In this document: positions 23,727 to 34,949 of the stretch, one piece after another | How the letters are laid out: every line of letters begins with the position of its first letter | Numbering within the stretch: the first letter of the stretch is position 1 | NCBI RefSeq assembly: GCF_947623445.1 | Contig: NC_135244.1 | Span: 23,064,860 to 23,128,859 of the forward strand | From: Clavelina lepadiformis | Taxonomy: Eukaryota; Chordata; Ascidiacea; Aplousobranchia; Clavelinidae | Reading direction: 5' to 3' | DNA: 64,000 nucleotides | Program-made: the position numbers and the translations under genes | Notes under the pieces: model-generated | What the model was told of the DNA's origin: nothing | The model's database searches: none | The model's input: the letters and a program-made list of their open reading frames with translations, nothing else

Positions 23727-25680
23727 TGCTAATTTGCGTAAAAAATAAAAATAAAATGCGTAGAGGTTGATTTGTGTCGCCGGCCAATTTGTTGCCGGTT
23801 AGTTGACCACGACCAATTGTCGCCGGTGAATTTGTTCACGGTCAATTGACGTGATCTCAGACTAGTACTTGTCATCAGAGCTCAGTATCAGACGCATGTA
23901 TATATCGTTTTTGGAAAAGTACTTTCCAGATGAATACCTTCAGGTTCAAGCTGGGACAGAACCAGAATCTGTACAATGCCCTGTTAGACACAGGGCATAC
24001 TTTAACTATTTTAAAGATATTTTTAACTACGGATTTGGAAGGCCACGATCTGATGTTGCGCGATACAAACTGAAAAACATCCAGCAACGCCAAGAAAATT
24101 CCAATCAGTTTTGACTCCACAAACTCAATGCTAAGTGTTTTTATGACAAGCTGAAAAGCTGACTCTGCTTCGGCGGAAGACGATCCAGAAACGGAGACAC
24201 TAGCTATCGACTTTCAACAAAACATAACTTTTCCTCAGCTTCCTGTCGGAGAAATTTTTTACATGCCGCAAATTTGGCTGCATAACTGTTGTGTGTACAG
24301 TGCAAAAACGAACACATCTACGATGTAAATGCGGCAAGAAACTGTTGCAAAGCGAGTAGTTTCGTGCCTTCATCATTATCTCCAAAACAAAGTTTTACCC
24401 GGAGTCAAAAAGGTAAACGTTTATTCTGACGGTTGCAGGGGCCAAAACCATAACCACACTACAGTTCAGGTTTTTCCTACACTGGTCAAAAACGGATATT
24501 TTGATGCTATTGATAATAATCTGCCAATTATGGGTCACAGTTTTCTGCCAAGTGACCGGCATTTTGCTACGACTTAGAAAATGAAGCGGCAGAGAGAGAA
24601 GATGGAATGGTATGATGGATGGATCAACATGGTTGAAGAACAGTTTGAAGTGGTTCGAATTACCCAAGATTTGATAAAAGACAACATCGAAGCCGCAGAG
24701 TTGCTACTGACTCGGCACAACTTCATCTACGTTCTATCTGGTGTGTTTGTTGATGAGGCCCTTGAAAAGTTCTTTGGTCAAGCCAGACAACGCAGTGGAG
24801 GTAATTTCTATATTGACATTATAGATATCAAGGCAGCTGCAAAAACCTCCATGCACTGAAGACCTAGTGCAATCTAATATCTTGCGTATCAAAACTCAAA
24901 ATGACGACGACCATCGGATCAATTCGGAGTTTCTCACAAACTTAAATATAGGTGGACTAACTGTACCTCTACTCTCAACAGTACATTTCATACATTCAGC
25001 TTATAAACTGTTTGGTAAGTGCAACTTGCATTGCTGCCGAGCTCATCTCAGTCATGCTTTGCGTCGTATCGATAGTTCAATGATTGTAATTCAAGGAGCA
25101 TGTCTTACTTCATCAAACATTCTGTTGAAAGCATTTGTGCTTGACAACAGTGACAAAGAAAGACAGCTCGGCTGTTTGAAAAGAAAAGAAAAACTCTCTA
25201 CTAAAAACTGAACAAGTATCTTTACTATGCCACAAGTAGTTTGGTTACTCATTTCTACAAATTTCATTGCGATGTGTCCCTTGAAATAACACTGTTCTAG
25301 CAATTTTTACTTAAACATGTTTAATATATATTGTAGAAAAATTAACTTTCAATTATCTTATTTCAAGAATAACTAAATTGTTCGTCTTAGACGTGTTTCT
25401 GTTGAACTATACAGGCTAAACGGTTCCACGACAATTAACCGTGGGAAATAGACCGCGAACAAACTCACCGGGGACAACTGACCATGACGTAAATTTACCT
25501 AGAACCAACTGACCTTGAATCATATAATTTGAATAAACAACAATGCTAATTTGCGTAAAAATTAAAAATAAAATGCGTAGCGGTTGATTTGTGTCGTCGG
25601 CCTATTTGTTGCCGGTTAGTTGACCACGACAAATTGTCGCCGGTGAATTTGTTCACGGTCAATTGACGTGATCCCAGGCT
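23727..25680 (+). mobile_element. Decayed DNA transposon with complex terminal repeats
   Basis: A block of about 135 bases at 23727-23862 (core GTCGCCGGTGAATTTGTTC) recurs in direct orientation at 25541-25678, and in diverged inverted orientation at about 25420-25520. Between them lie broken plus-strand frames. One at 24329-24859 is broken by a single TAG at 24578-24580; others are 23869-24114 and 24867-25211. The first parts read R-P-R-S-D and Y-S-D-G-C-R-G-Q-N-H-N, a signature I know from uncharacterised transposon-like proteins. The later part reads E-K-F-F-G-Q-A-R-Q-R-S-G-G-N, as in P-element/THAP9-type transposases. The family is uncertain; two elements may be nested. Confidence 0.55.
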
Positions 25681-26960
25681 AAACTGTCCATGTATAAGAT
25701 TTTAATTCAGTTACAGGGGAACATACTGTGTGTTTCAGTTGTTTAAGTGAGAAAATATGCAGTATTTTGAGTGATTTTACGCTATTTTTATGTGAGATGA
25801 CCTTGTAGAAGGTTAAAAGTAGGAAGAAGCAATTCCTCACCCTTCAAAACACCCCAAAAGACACCAGAATGAAGGTTTACTATGTATTTAACACAAATTA
25901 TGATGGGACCAAAGTTCCAGATACCGAGCATAGAGGATACCAGTCCTTCTATTTAAGGTTTCTATGAATAGAATAATCCATCCTTATAACTACCTCTGTT
26001 TTCCAGTGATGTTGAAAAGCTTAATGCTTGACAAGAAGCATCTTGATAATGCCACCAGGGAAACACAAATAAACCTGTTCCTATTGGCTTAGATGACAAG
26101 GAGTGCTACAACTGGGCTGTGCAAAAAAAGACAATAAGCAAAAAACAAAAGGCAATCGTCTTCATTGGTATGCACACTTAAACGTTTTCAAATTTCAACC
26201 AAGATGATATACACTTCACCAGATAGTTACACAAAATGTCTGTTCGCCAATTAACAACTCAACACTCCAACACTCACCTTTCCACAAGGTAGTCTACAAA
26301 GTTACTTAAACCTGCCAAAGGCGACCAAGGTACAATCCAACCTTTCAAAAGCGTTAATAAATGTCTTTCCAACCGGATTCCAATCGTGCCGACCAGCAAC
26401 CAATAATGGAGGAAAGTTGTGAAACATATTCAATTTAATATCGCCAACATGGCAGCAAACCAGTATACTGTGACGTGGATTTAAAACTATGTAAAACCTT
26501 CCAGTCAATAGCGATTGCAATATCTGTAATCGATATTTGCAATATATTGCATACAAGAGATATGGAATTTAAAATCATGATCTATTCTATATGATTGATT
26601 TGTGGAAAATACCCATGCTGTCTCATCCCGGGATTAACACTAGGCAAGGCTTCTGATAAACTCGTGTGCATCAATGTTTGATCACAACATAAAAGTGATG
26701 AAATTCTCTGCTATTGCATACGAGGTATAAAATGAGAATCAATGTGCGTGCATGATTGTTAACGTAAATAAATGTGCGTCAGTTTTTGACGAAAATTTCA
26801 GTGTCATGAAGTTCACTGCTATTGCAGTTGAGGTAAAGTTTGTGTGTTAGTTTATACGTAATTTATCTCATTTTAATAGAAGGATAAGCTACAACTATTT
26901 TCAATACCTTGAATGAGTGTAGTAGTGGACGATTTATTTAGAGCACAAAACACTTAATAA
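25230..26960. repeat. Segmental block also present at about 33150-34440
   Basis: The two blocks share long near-identical runs in the same orientation, including the text around 26010-26160 and 33463-33610. The 33-kb copy lacks about 400 bases (25380-25780) that hold the transposon end repeats. Both contain the dispersed repeat and the kinesin-derived exon described separately. Confidence 0.75.
26280..26560 (-). repeat. Dispersed repeat, copy 1 of 3
   Basis: A unit of about 260 bases, also at 33735-34010 and, more diverged, at 35760-36065. It can be read as an 84-codon minus-strand frame in the first two copies, but the third copy is broken and I recognise no protein. Treated as an interspersed repeat. 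Confidence 0.5.
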
Positions 26961-27680
26961 AAGTTATTGTAACAAAGTTATGAATGAATATGAAAATATC
27001 TGTAACTTTATGCAGAACAAGTTGGTTGGTGTCATCGATCACTTGCAAAATGCTTTAAAAGAAGAAAAAGCAAAGGTTTATATAACTGAGAGGAATCTGC
27101 GTGATGAAGTGTTACAGCAGATGAATAATCAAGTGGTGAATATTGAAAGGAAGGTGTAAGTACTACATCGGTTTATATTTATCGTCAACCCAAGCGATTA
27201 CCATTTTGTTTAACATAGTGTCAACATATTTCTTTATGTTTAAGGGCAAGATTGGAACGTCGAGAAAACGTTTTACAGGAATTGTACTCGACCAAAATTC
27301 CTCTTGAGGAAGACGAGCTGGATGAAAAATTGCAAGTGAGTTGGCTTATCGATCGATGAAATCAGATTATTTAAATCGCCGTCCTATTTTTGTCCTTCCC
27401 AGAAAAACTTGTTTTTTGCATGTCATCTTCTTTATGGCTGTACTCTTTGCTACCTAATGCATTTTCGATTAATTTGGCTTAATTGTCTTCAGTTACACTT
27501 TATACTCCTGAAATTTTAGGTTTTAAACCAGTGTTTTTTAGTTGGTTTAGTGTAAACCAGTTGATACACTAGACTACTTTCAAAGAACATGCGGAGAAGG
27601 TGCAAAACCTAAACCAAATAATTGTGAATCTCGAAAGCAAGTTTCAAGAAACCGAGGAACTGGTAAAAAAAGGCTACAGT
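26640..27680 (+). pseudogene. Inverted copy of KIF20-like kinesin exons
   Basis: On the plus strand, pieces of the minus-strand kinesin recur in order: the M-I-V-N-V-N-K-C exon near 26750-26850, the stalk exon near 26991-27160, the next stalk exon near 27245-27340 and the T-T-F-K-E-H-A-E-K exon near 27570-27665. Intron sequence is copied too, so this is a DNA duplication, not a retrocopy. A second related motor end (F-D-H-N-I-K-V-M-K-F-S-A-I-A) lies just upstream near 26680. No start or P-loop is present. A further short piece of the same motor exon and its intron recurs at 27710-27900. Confidence 0.75.
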
Positions 27681-28949
27681 ACGCAATGCAGTGATTTAAT
27701 TGATTAAGTGATTTAATGAAATTCACGGCTATTGCAGTTGAGGCAAAGTTTGTGTGTTTTTTTGTTATTTTAATAGAAGGATAAGTCATAAATATTTTCA
27801 ATAACTTGAATGAGTGTAGTAGTGGACGATTTATTTAGAGCACAAAACACTTTATAAAAGTTATTGTAACAAAGTTACTATAATTGAAGGTGAAGTCGCA
27901 AAGCCAAGCCATGATTTCATAAGGTTAGCCACAAAAACTGGCTAAGAATGCAACCAAAACAATTGGTAATTACAATAACTGTTTTTAGCCTTGATCAAGT
28001 GATAGGAGCTTAATTAAAAGTTATTGTAACAAAGTTACTGTAACAAAACGGCAGGTGCGGGCTCTTGAAAGGATGAACGCCTAGTGCTACCTTATATGCA
28101 AAAGAAAGGTCCAAATCCACGCTTTGAAACGTGTTATCGAAGGCAAATAAATTTGTTGTATGATTAACAGAATGGTACTAGAACTAGTACTTGTCATCAG
28201 AGCTGTTCAAAACTTACTTGTTCAAAACCTATATTTAGGTGATTATCAAACCATTGGTTACACCAGTCTTTCGACGATTTTTTTGCCACCTCCTTGTTTA
28301 TCAACAAAACTAAATCGCACGCTAATTTTTAATGATCGTCTATAGTAAAGTCAGTGTTGGAAAATAACTTTCACCAGCTCTCAGCTTCATTTACAAATTT
28401 CTTTAATTTAGACTATGACTTTAACGAAAATCCGATTTCGAAAGCAACTCGAAAAACGAAATCAACTACTTCGTGCAAAAATGTAGCTTCAGCTGAGGAC
28501 GTTGAGAGAAAAGTTGGTTAACCTTAAACCCAAGCTCAAATTGCTTAACCTTTCAACACGAGACGAGTTGAGTTGTGGTTTCAAACTTTAGCTTTGTTTT
28601 ACTTCCTAGGCCAAACCGAGGGAAAAAGAACGAACGCTTAAAAACAACAAACAACAAACAACAAAAACCTGTTTCCTTTTATGCTTTTGTCTTAATTTAC
28701 TTGTTGTGTTGCAGCTTAGCTAAGTTCTTGTTTATTAAAGCTGTTTAATTAAAGGATACAATTATTTGTAATTGTCTGTTCAGTTCATACGTTGCAAGAT
28801 TTGTTCTATAAACCCCAGCGCATGGTGGATAGATTCCAAGTGCAGATTAAAAAATATAGTAGTCGATTTCACAAAAGAACCCCATGTTTAAAGAAAAAAG
28901 TATGAAGAATGCTTGTTGACTAATTTTAAATCCGCTGAAATTCGACTTT

Positions 28950-29530
28950 GTGATAACTCGGCGCACTACCATGAGTACGTTGAAGCCAAACGAGCATTAA
29001 GAAACTATAGAAGAGAACAAATTTATGCAACTATTTCAAAAAATAGAGAAAATTAGGAAAAGATCGGCTCACGTGAATTTTTTTGCGTATTTTTAACAAA
29101 AAACGATCGCAAACTTTTAGTGAAGATGTATATCACGAAAACACTTTACCCATCAGCATACCAAAAGAAATGCTGACGGCTACCAAATATTACTGCGCCA
29201 AACGCAAGTCGTCTATGAAGACAGATGTAAAAACACAACTTGTTCATATCGAGTAACCTGCAAATCTGCAACATGTTTGACAGGAAAATACCTTAAAAAT
29301 GGATTGTGAGATAAGCAATGATGAAACCAAAAATGTTGTGCAGAATCTCGCAAAGGGTAAATCACCTGGGCCAGACGGAATAAGAGGAGAATTTCGCAAG
29401 GAAATAAATAAAGGCGCCATCACCCTGATCTATAAGAAATGCGATGATGCAGATTTAGATAATTAACGAGCAATTACTCTGTTAAATCAAGATTACAAAT
29501 TTACACAAAGACAGTGGCTAATACAACAAG
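28950..29530 (+). pseudogene. Decayed LINE reverse-transcriptase fragment
   Basis: Broken plus-strand frames with LINE RT landmarks: an E-A-K-R-A-L-R-N-Y helix near 28985, G-K-S-P-G-P-D-G-I near 29357 and A-I-T-L-I-Y-K-K followed by a stop and I-T-L-L-N-Q-D near 29410-29490. It differs from the intact LINE at 15381, so it is a separate copy or family. The surrounding 28050-28950 holds no recognised gene. Confidence 0.6.
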
Positions 29531-29879
29531 GGAAACCCTGAATGAAGTCATACACAAGCTTTATTACACCAGAAAAGACAAACAACTCTAGTACTATTCC
29601 AACAACCAATCGTATAACAGGAAAGATATTAACAGGTTAGAAACAAACTTTAAAAATTACATCTGAAACAATTAAACACAACCAGCAATGCAATGTAAGT
29701 TATGGCTAAATTTGTTGCAAATAATTCATAAAATTTGCCTTGCGTATGTTGCAATGTTAATAAATGTATAAATGTTTACTTGTTTTTTAAGGTTGGCTCA
29801 AAAGCTTGGACCCTTGAGCAATGAACCACCACATAAAAAGCAAAAGTTGCCTCAGTTTGTGTCATATTGACATGAAATT

Positions 29880-30240
29880 TCACTTTTAAAAGCTGATATT
29901 TCCTTGCTCAATCTGAACGTTTCTGGGATTGAGGATAAGTTGGACTCCTTAATGTCACTTTCTTTGTTACAAAAGAATGAAGAGCCACCAATATTTTTAG
30001 CAGCAGAAACGGAAGAAGAACTTCAAGAAATTATTGAGCAAGTAAGGGTAATGATTTGGGTTAATTTACTGTAATTGTTGTACGTAAAACTGGCAGCAAC
30101 TTCCAGGAATGCAATATCAGTCAATTGAGACATTTTGCAATGTAAATAGGATGTCAAGGAAATTGCCACACGAGTAGAACATGCTGACGTGGTGGCAACG
30201 ACAAGAAATTTTATAAAGCTCTTCATGAAAAAGAAGGTGG
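29880..30240 (+). other. Unrecognised exon pair or remnant
   Basis: Open plus-strand stretch from about 29880 to a possible donor (CAA|GTAAGG, near 30047), then a second open stretch after TAAATAG near 30150. The first reads F-L-A-A-E-T-E-E-E-L-Q-E-I-I-E-Q. It has helical character and no family I can name with confidence; a domain of transposon-associated proteins is possible. Confidence 0.25.
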
Positions 30241-30503
30241 CAATGACATACTTCTGACAAGATTGGGCTATGGGAGGAAGAAATTGAAAAAGTCATTTGT
30301 AGAGATCAAGCTATATCAACTTCTTCTGAGTAAGTCCGAGTTAAAAGTTTTCATATGGTTACCCATATGAAAATGGAAAATGGTAACGACTTATAGTCAA
30401 TTCAATAAATTTAACAAACAATTCAGTATTGTGTGAAACTAAATACTTTAGCCTTAAGACTATGAAAACCACTAAAGTTGCTAAATCTCGGTTGTGAAGT
30501 TAC

Positions 30504-30897
30504 CTTTATTAATTTCGAATTCGAACATCGTTCTATCTGGGCAAGAACTCATGTGCATTTGTAGTTCTGGCTTTGGAACAATGTGTCGTGCATTAAATGA
30601 ACACACATCCTGCAATGTATATATTGTATGCATAAAACCAAATTAGTGGGTTAATAAAATACATGCTAATAAAGCATTTATTCACTTCTTAATTAAAAGT
30701 TTACAATTGATTTGTAAAACAGAAATGAAACATGTTAGAATAACCTTATCTGCACCAGGGTGGTTCTTCTTGCATTTCATGATGTGGCCAACATATCTCT
30801 TGGCAGAAATTCGATGCACCGGATCATATGGACATACAAACAGTTCATCACTATCTGACTGCCGCATAGACTGTTGATTCCCTGATATACTGGCCAT
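30504..30897 (-). pseudogene. Truncated GTSF1-like duplicate
   Basis: Two exons, 30897-30745 and 30609-30504, match the first two exons of the complete gene at 42318-39423 almost base for base, with the same splice sites. The copied block covers about 30392-31043 and stops inside intron 2, so all later exons are missing. The second finger starts C-S-F-N instead of the family's C-P-F-N. An LTR element begins about 10 bases beyond the 5' edge of the block. Confidence 0.8.
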
Positions 30898-31052
30898 TGT
30901 TTAATTTGAACCAACTAAAAAACAAAAGAAACTGAAAACTGTACAACTAGTCTTCTTGTTACCAATGAAATTTTCAGATAAAACAAAAATGAAAGGTAGA
31001 CAATGATAAATTTAAAACTCTGGAACAGAAAAATCATTTTCAGCTGTGACAT

Positions 31053-32437
31053 TGTAGCGGCCGTTGGATACTTATTGGTTTGTCGCTGGTTGTTGCCCTC
31101 GTGATGTTCCCAGCACGTGTGTATTTTCGCATTGCTCGTTCACTTTACCTGCCCATTCGTTTTTGCACTGCCTGCGCGCAGGACATCAGTTTGAGTAAAG
31201 TCTTAAATTAAGAATGCCGTGTGATTTTATTTTAATATATGAGCGAAGGAGACAGAGAACAGCGATAGCAACCTTCTGAGACAAGGAGTCAACAACGCAG
31301 CATCGTGACAGCAACGCAACAACGTACAAGCGCTACCTTCGCCATATATTCTGGTGACCCCGACGTGATGTTTGAAGATAGGTCGTATCTACCACCTATG
31401 CAAGGTTTTGGCGTGTCTGAGCCACCGCAGGCCGATAGTGTGGTTGATGATACTTTAATTGACCCCGAATGCGAGGATGACGGCGAAACATCGCACGCTG
31501 AACAATTCACCACACGTGGAAGGCCAGTCAAGAAACCTGCGCGGTATTCGGACACTCCGTGCTGATTTTGTTTATGCGTTTCTTTAATTATAACGTTTCC
31601 ATTTTGTTGTACGTTTTTTCCCTCAAGCCTACAAAAGGTAACTTGAGTTTTACGTTTAACCTATAGCCTTACACTTCATGAGTCGTGTACTATCGCATAA
31701 ATTTAAATTCTAACTAGTTCGACCTAGTCTCTTTTTGCCCAGTTGTCAATTTGTCGTGCCTGTCAAAGGTTTATTATAACCTTTGACAATTATCGCTCAC
31801 AACCTGGTGTTACGTGTAATAGCGTTATATTGCCGATTGTGCTTATCTTAACGGCCCTAAATGCCATGCTCTCTGACGGCGAACTCCTGCCGTGGAGAAT
31901 TATTCCTTTGCGTTCTTTTGTTATGGTGTACACTGTACATTAGTAGCTGTTTTTGGAAAGGTGATGACTTACCCGCTGCTGACGCTACTACACTTGTCCT
32001 TGTTTTTTGCACGATACTTTGACACAATGGCGCTGAGATAATCTCAAATTTGTAATATGTAAATTGTGCTTTGATAGTTCACATTATGTTGTTCTTCATC
32101 GCTTCCCACCCCTTTTTCATTCTTGCCGGGAAGGAAAGATGTATGTAGCGGCCGTTGGATACTTATTGGTTTGTCGCTGGTTGTCACCCTCGTGATGTTC
32201 CCAGTACGTGTGTATTTTCGCATTGCTCGTTCACTTTACCTGCCCATTCGTTTTTGCACTGCCTGCGCGCAGGACATCAGTTTGAGTAAAGTCTTAAATT
32301 AAGAATGCCGTGTTCTTTTCAGTTAATATATGAGCGAAGGAGACAGAGAACAGCGATAGCAACCTTCTGAGACAAGGAGTCAACAACGCAGCATCGTAAC
32401 AGCAACGCAACAACGTACAAGCGCTACCTTCGCCATA
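31053..32437 (+). mobile_element. Non-autonomous Ty3/gypsy LTR element (tRNA-Trp primed)
   Basis: Two 294-bp direct repeats at 31053-31346 and 32144-32437 start TGTAGCGGCC. Right after the first comes a primer-binding site at 31352-31368, TGGTGACCCCGACGTGA, complementary to the 3' end of animal tRNA-Trp, as in the CsRn1 group. A purine-rich tract precedes the second LTR. The interior is only about 800 bases. Its one frame, ending at 31565, finishes with R-G-R-P-V-K-K-P-A-R-Y-S-D, typical of the tail of gypsy polyproteins. Gag, protease, RT and most of integrase are deleted. The LTRs differ at several sites, so insertion is not very recent. Confidence 0.85.
31352..31368 (+). promoter_or_regulatory. 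tRNA-Trp primer-binding site
   Basis: The 17 bases match the complement of the tRNA-Trp 3' end including CCA. It lies 5 bases after the end of the repeat shared by both LTRs. Confidence 0.8.
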
Positions 32438-32864
32438 ACTGCAAGATTTCAAATATTTCAGCACACAACTTTTCATGAACTCTTTTTAGGCCAACAACCT
32501 TCGGATAATTTTTCATCGATTCTCATTGAAATTCGGCCAATCATTATGTATGAAGCCAACCTTGCTCATTTATCACGCTTCAATGTTTTTACACATTTTT
32601 CAAGTTATTGTAGTGCCTCTTTCACTATGATTATTATATCTTTACTTTAAATTGTGTGGTACAGCTGTGCGTAAAGTAATAAAAAATTGTCACGGCTGTG
32701 ACGTAGAGTTTGGCATGACTCTGTAAAATGTTCTTCACTCGAAAACCTTATAGATTGCCCAAGGACTCAAGGAAAACTTACAAGGCTACAAACCTTACAA
32801 ACAAGAAAACAATACTGAGTAGCCTATCGGGAAGACTATATTTTTGATGGAAAAACTTGCGCTG

Positions 32865-33040
32865 AGTGATTTTGCCACCGATGTGCTAGTTGGCTTCGTT
32901 GACCTTTCTGATAAAAGTGATCAATTAATTATCTGAATTTGAATCTGAACATACATAGGATACTTTGCATAACTTTTATGTCAACAGACATGGCTGCAAA
33001 CCTTGCCTACTACAAAACTCATTCTTTGGTGCTTTTGCCT
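32865..33040. repeat. Duplicated block shared with 42690-42848
   Basis: About 160 bases starting near GATATGCTAGTTGGC recur in the same orientation 9.8 kb away, downstream of the complete GTSF1 gene's 5' end. With the GTSF1 duplicate this shows that more than one piece of the 42-kb region was copied to 30-33 kb. Confidence 0.7.
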
Positions 33041-33053
33041 ACCACATTTTGTT

Positions 33054-33165
33054 TCAGAAGAATTTGAAAATTTTCTGATAGAGTATGGAATCAATCATGT
33101 GAAGACTACACCATTGTGGCCTCAAGCAAACAGAGAGGTGGAACGACAGAACCACACACACAAGT
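33054..33165 (+). pseudogene. Retroelement integrase fragment
   Basis: A short plus-strand frame reads E-E-F-E-N-F-L-I-E-Y-G-I-N-H-V and T-T-P-L-W-P-Q-A-N-R-E-V-E-R-Q-N, the end of a gypsy-type integrase core. The usual G after A-N is R. Nothing else of the element remains. Confidence 0.7.
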
Positions 33166-34079
33166 AGTTTGATTACTCATTTCTACAAATTTCATTGCGA
33201 TGTGTCCCTTGAAATAACTTTGTTCTAGCTATTTTTACTTAAACATGTTAAATATATATTGTAGAAAAATAAACTTTCAATTAATTTTATGTGAGATAAC
33301 CTTGTAGAAGGTTAAAAGTAGGAAGTAATTCCTCACCTATTTTAACACAAATACTGATGGGACCCAAGTTCCAGATACCGAGCATAGAGGATACCAGTCC
33401 TTCTATTTAAGGTTTCTATGAATAGAATACTCCATCCTTATAACTACCTCTGTTTTCCAGTGATGTTGAAAAGCTTAATGCTTGACAAGAAGCATCTTGA
33501 TAATGCCACCAGGGAAACACAAATAAACCTGTTCCTATTGGCTTAGATGACAAGGAGTGCTACAACTGGGCTGTGCAAAAAAAGACAATAAGCAAAAAAC
33601 AAAAGGTAATCGCCTTCATTGGTAGGCACACTTAAACTTTTTCAAATTTCAACCAAGATGACATACACTTCACCAGATAGTTACACAAAATGTCTGTTCG
33701 CCAATTAACAACTCAACACTCCAACACTCACCTTTCCACAAGGTAGTCAACAAAGTTACTTAAACCTGCCAAAGGCGACCAAGGTACAATCCAACCTTTC
33801 AAAAGCGTTAATAAATATCTTTCCAACTGGATTCCAATCGTGCCGACCAGCAGCCAACAATGGAGGAAAGTTATGAAACATATTCAATTTAATATCGCCA
33901 ACATGGCAGCAAACCAGTATGCTGTGATCTGGATTTAAAACTATGTAAAACCTTCTCGTCAATAGCGATTGCAATATCTGTAATCGATATTTGCAATGTA
34001 TTGCATACAAGAGATATGGAATTTAAAAGCATGATCTATTCTACATGATTGATTTGTGGAAAATACTTATGCTGTCTCA

Positions 34080-34540
34080 TCCCGGGATTAACACTAGGCA
34101 AGGCTTCTGATAAACTCGTGTGCATCAATGTTTGATCACAAAATGAAAGTGATAAAATTCTCTGCTATTGCATACGAGGTATACAATGTGAATCAATGTG
34201 CGTGCATGATTGTTAACGTAAATAAATGTACGTTAGTTTTTGACGAAAATTTCAGTGTCATGAAGTTCACTGCTATTGCAGTTCAGGTAAAGTTTGTGTG
34301 TTCATTTTAATAGAAGGATAAGCTGCAACTATTTTCAATAGCTTGAATGAGTGTATTAGTGGATGATTTATTTAGAGCACAAAACACTTAAGTAATTAGA
34401 AGTTATTGTAACAAAGTTACTGTCATTGAAGGTAAAGTCAAAAAGCCAAGCTACAAAACTGTTTTTCAGCCTTGATCAAGTGATAGGAGCTAAATACACT
34501 TTTTGTAATGTGGTTCGAGTTACCCAAGACTTGATAAAAG
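34080..34540 (+). pseudogene. Third copy of kinesin motor exon plus transposase scrap
   Basis: Positions 34200-34290 repeat the M-I-V-N-V-N-K-C...V-M-K-F-T-A-I-A exon, with flanking intron as in the 26.7-kb copy. At 34508-34545 follows a piece matching the transposase-like frame near 24648-24690 (V-V-R-V-T-Q-D-L-I-K). This composite shows deletion or template switching between repeats. Confidence 0.65.
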
Positions 34541-34949
34541 AGACTATCGTGAACACTTCGCTGAATATTTCAAGACATCGACGAAATGGGGAACTGAGAA
34601 GTATCTCGTGTTGGAATATAAAAGCTTCCGTTTCAGGAAGAAGCATTCGTTTGAAATTGACGTTTCAAAGAATAGGATGGGACTCGTTCGAACTAAATTT
34701 CGGATCCTTAAGCCTGACGTTCTTCCTACCTTAGAAGCTAGTTAGTGCTATACCAGCCAAGTACCGATTATGGCTGCGAAGAAGCAAGATGTTATCAAAC
34801 TGAAAACATGCTTCCGCCAAAAAACAAAATAAATGATAGACCAACTCGTTACAACGGAAGATGCATTATTTCATGGAAAAAACTCAGACTACGAAAACTA
34901 AAGAGACACATTTTACACAAACTGCTTTTACCTTACGCAAGGAACTGAA

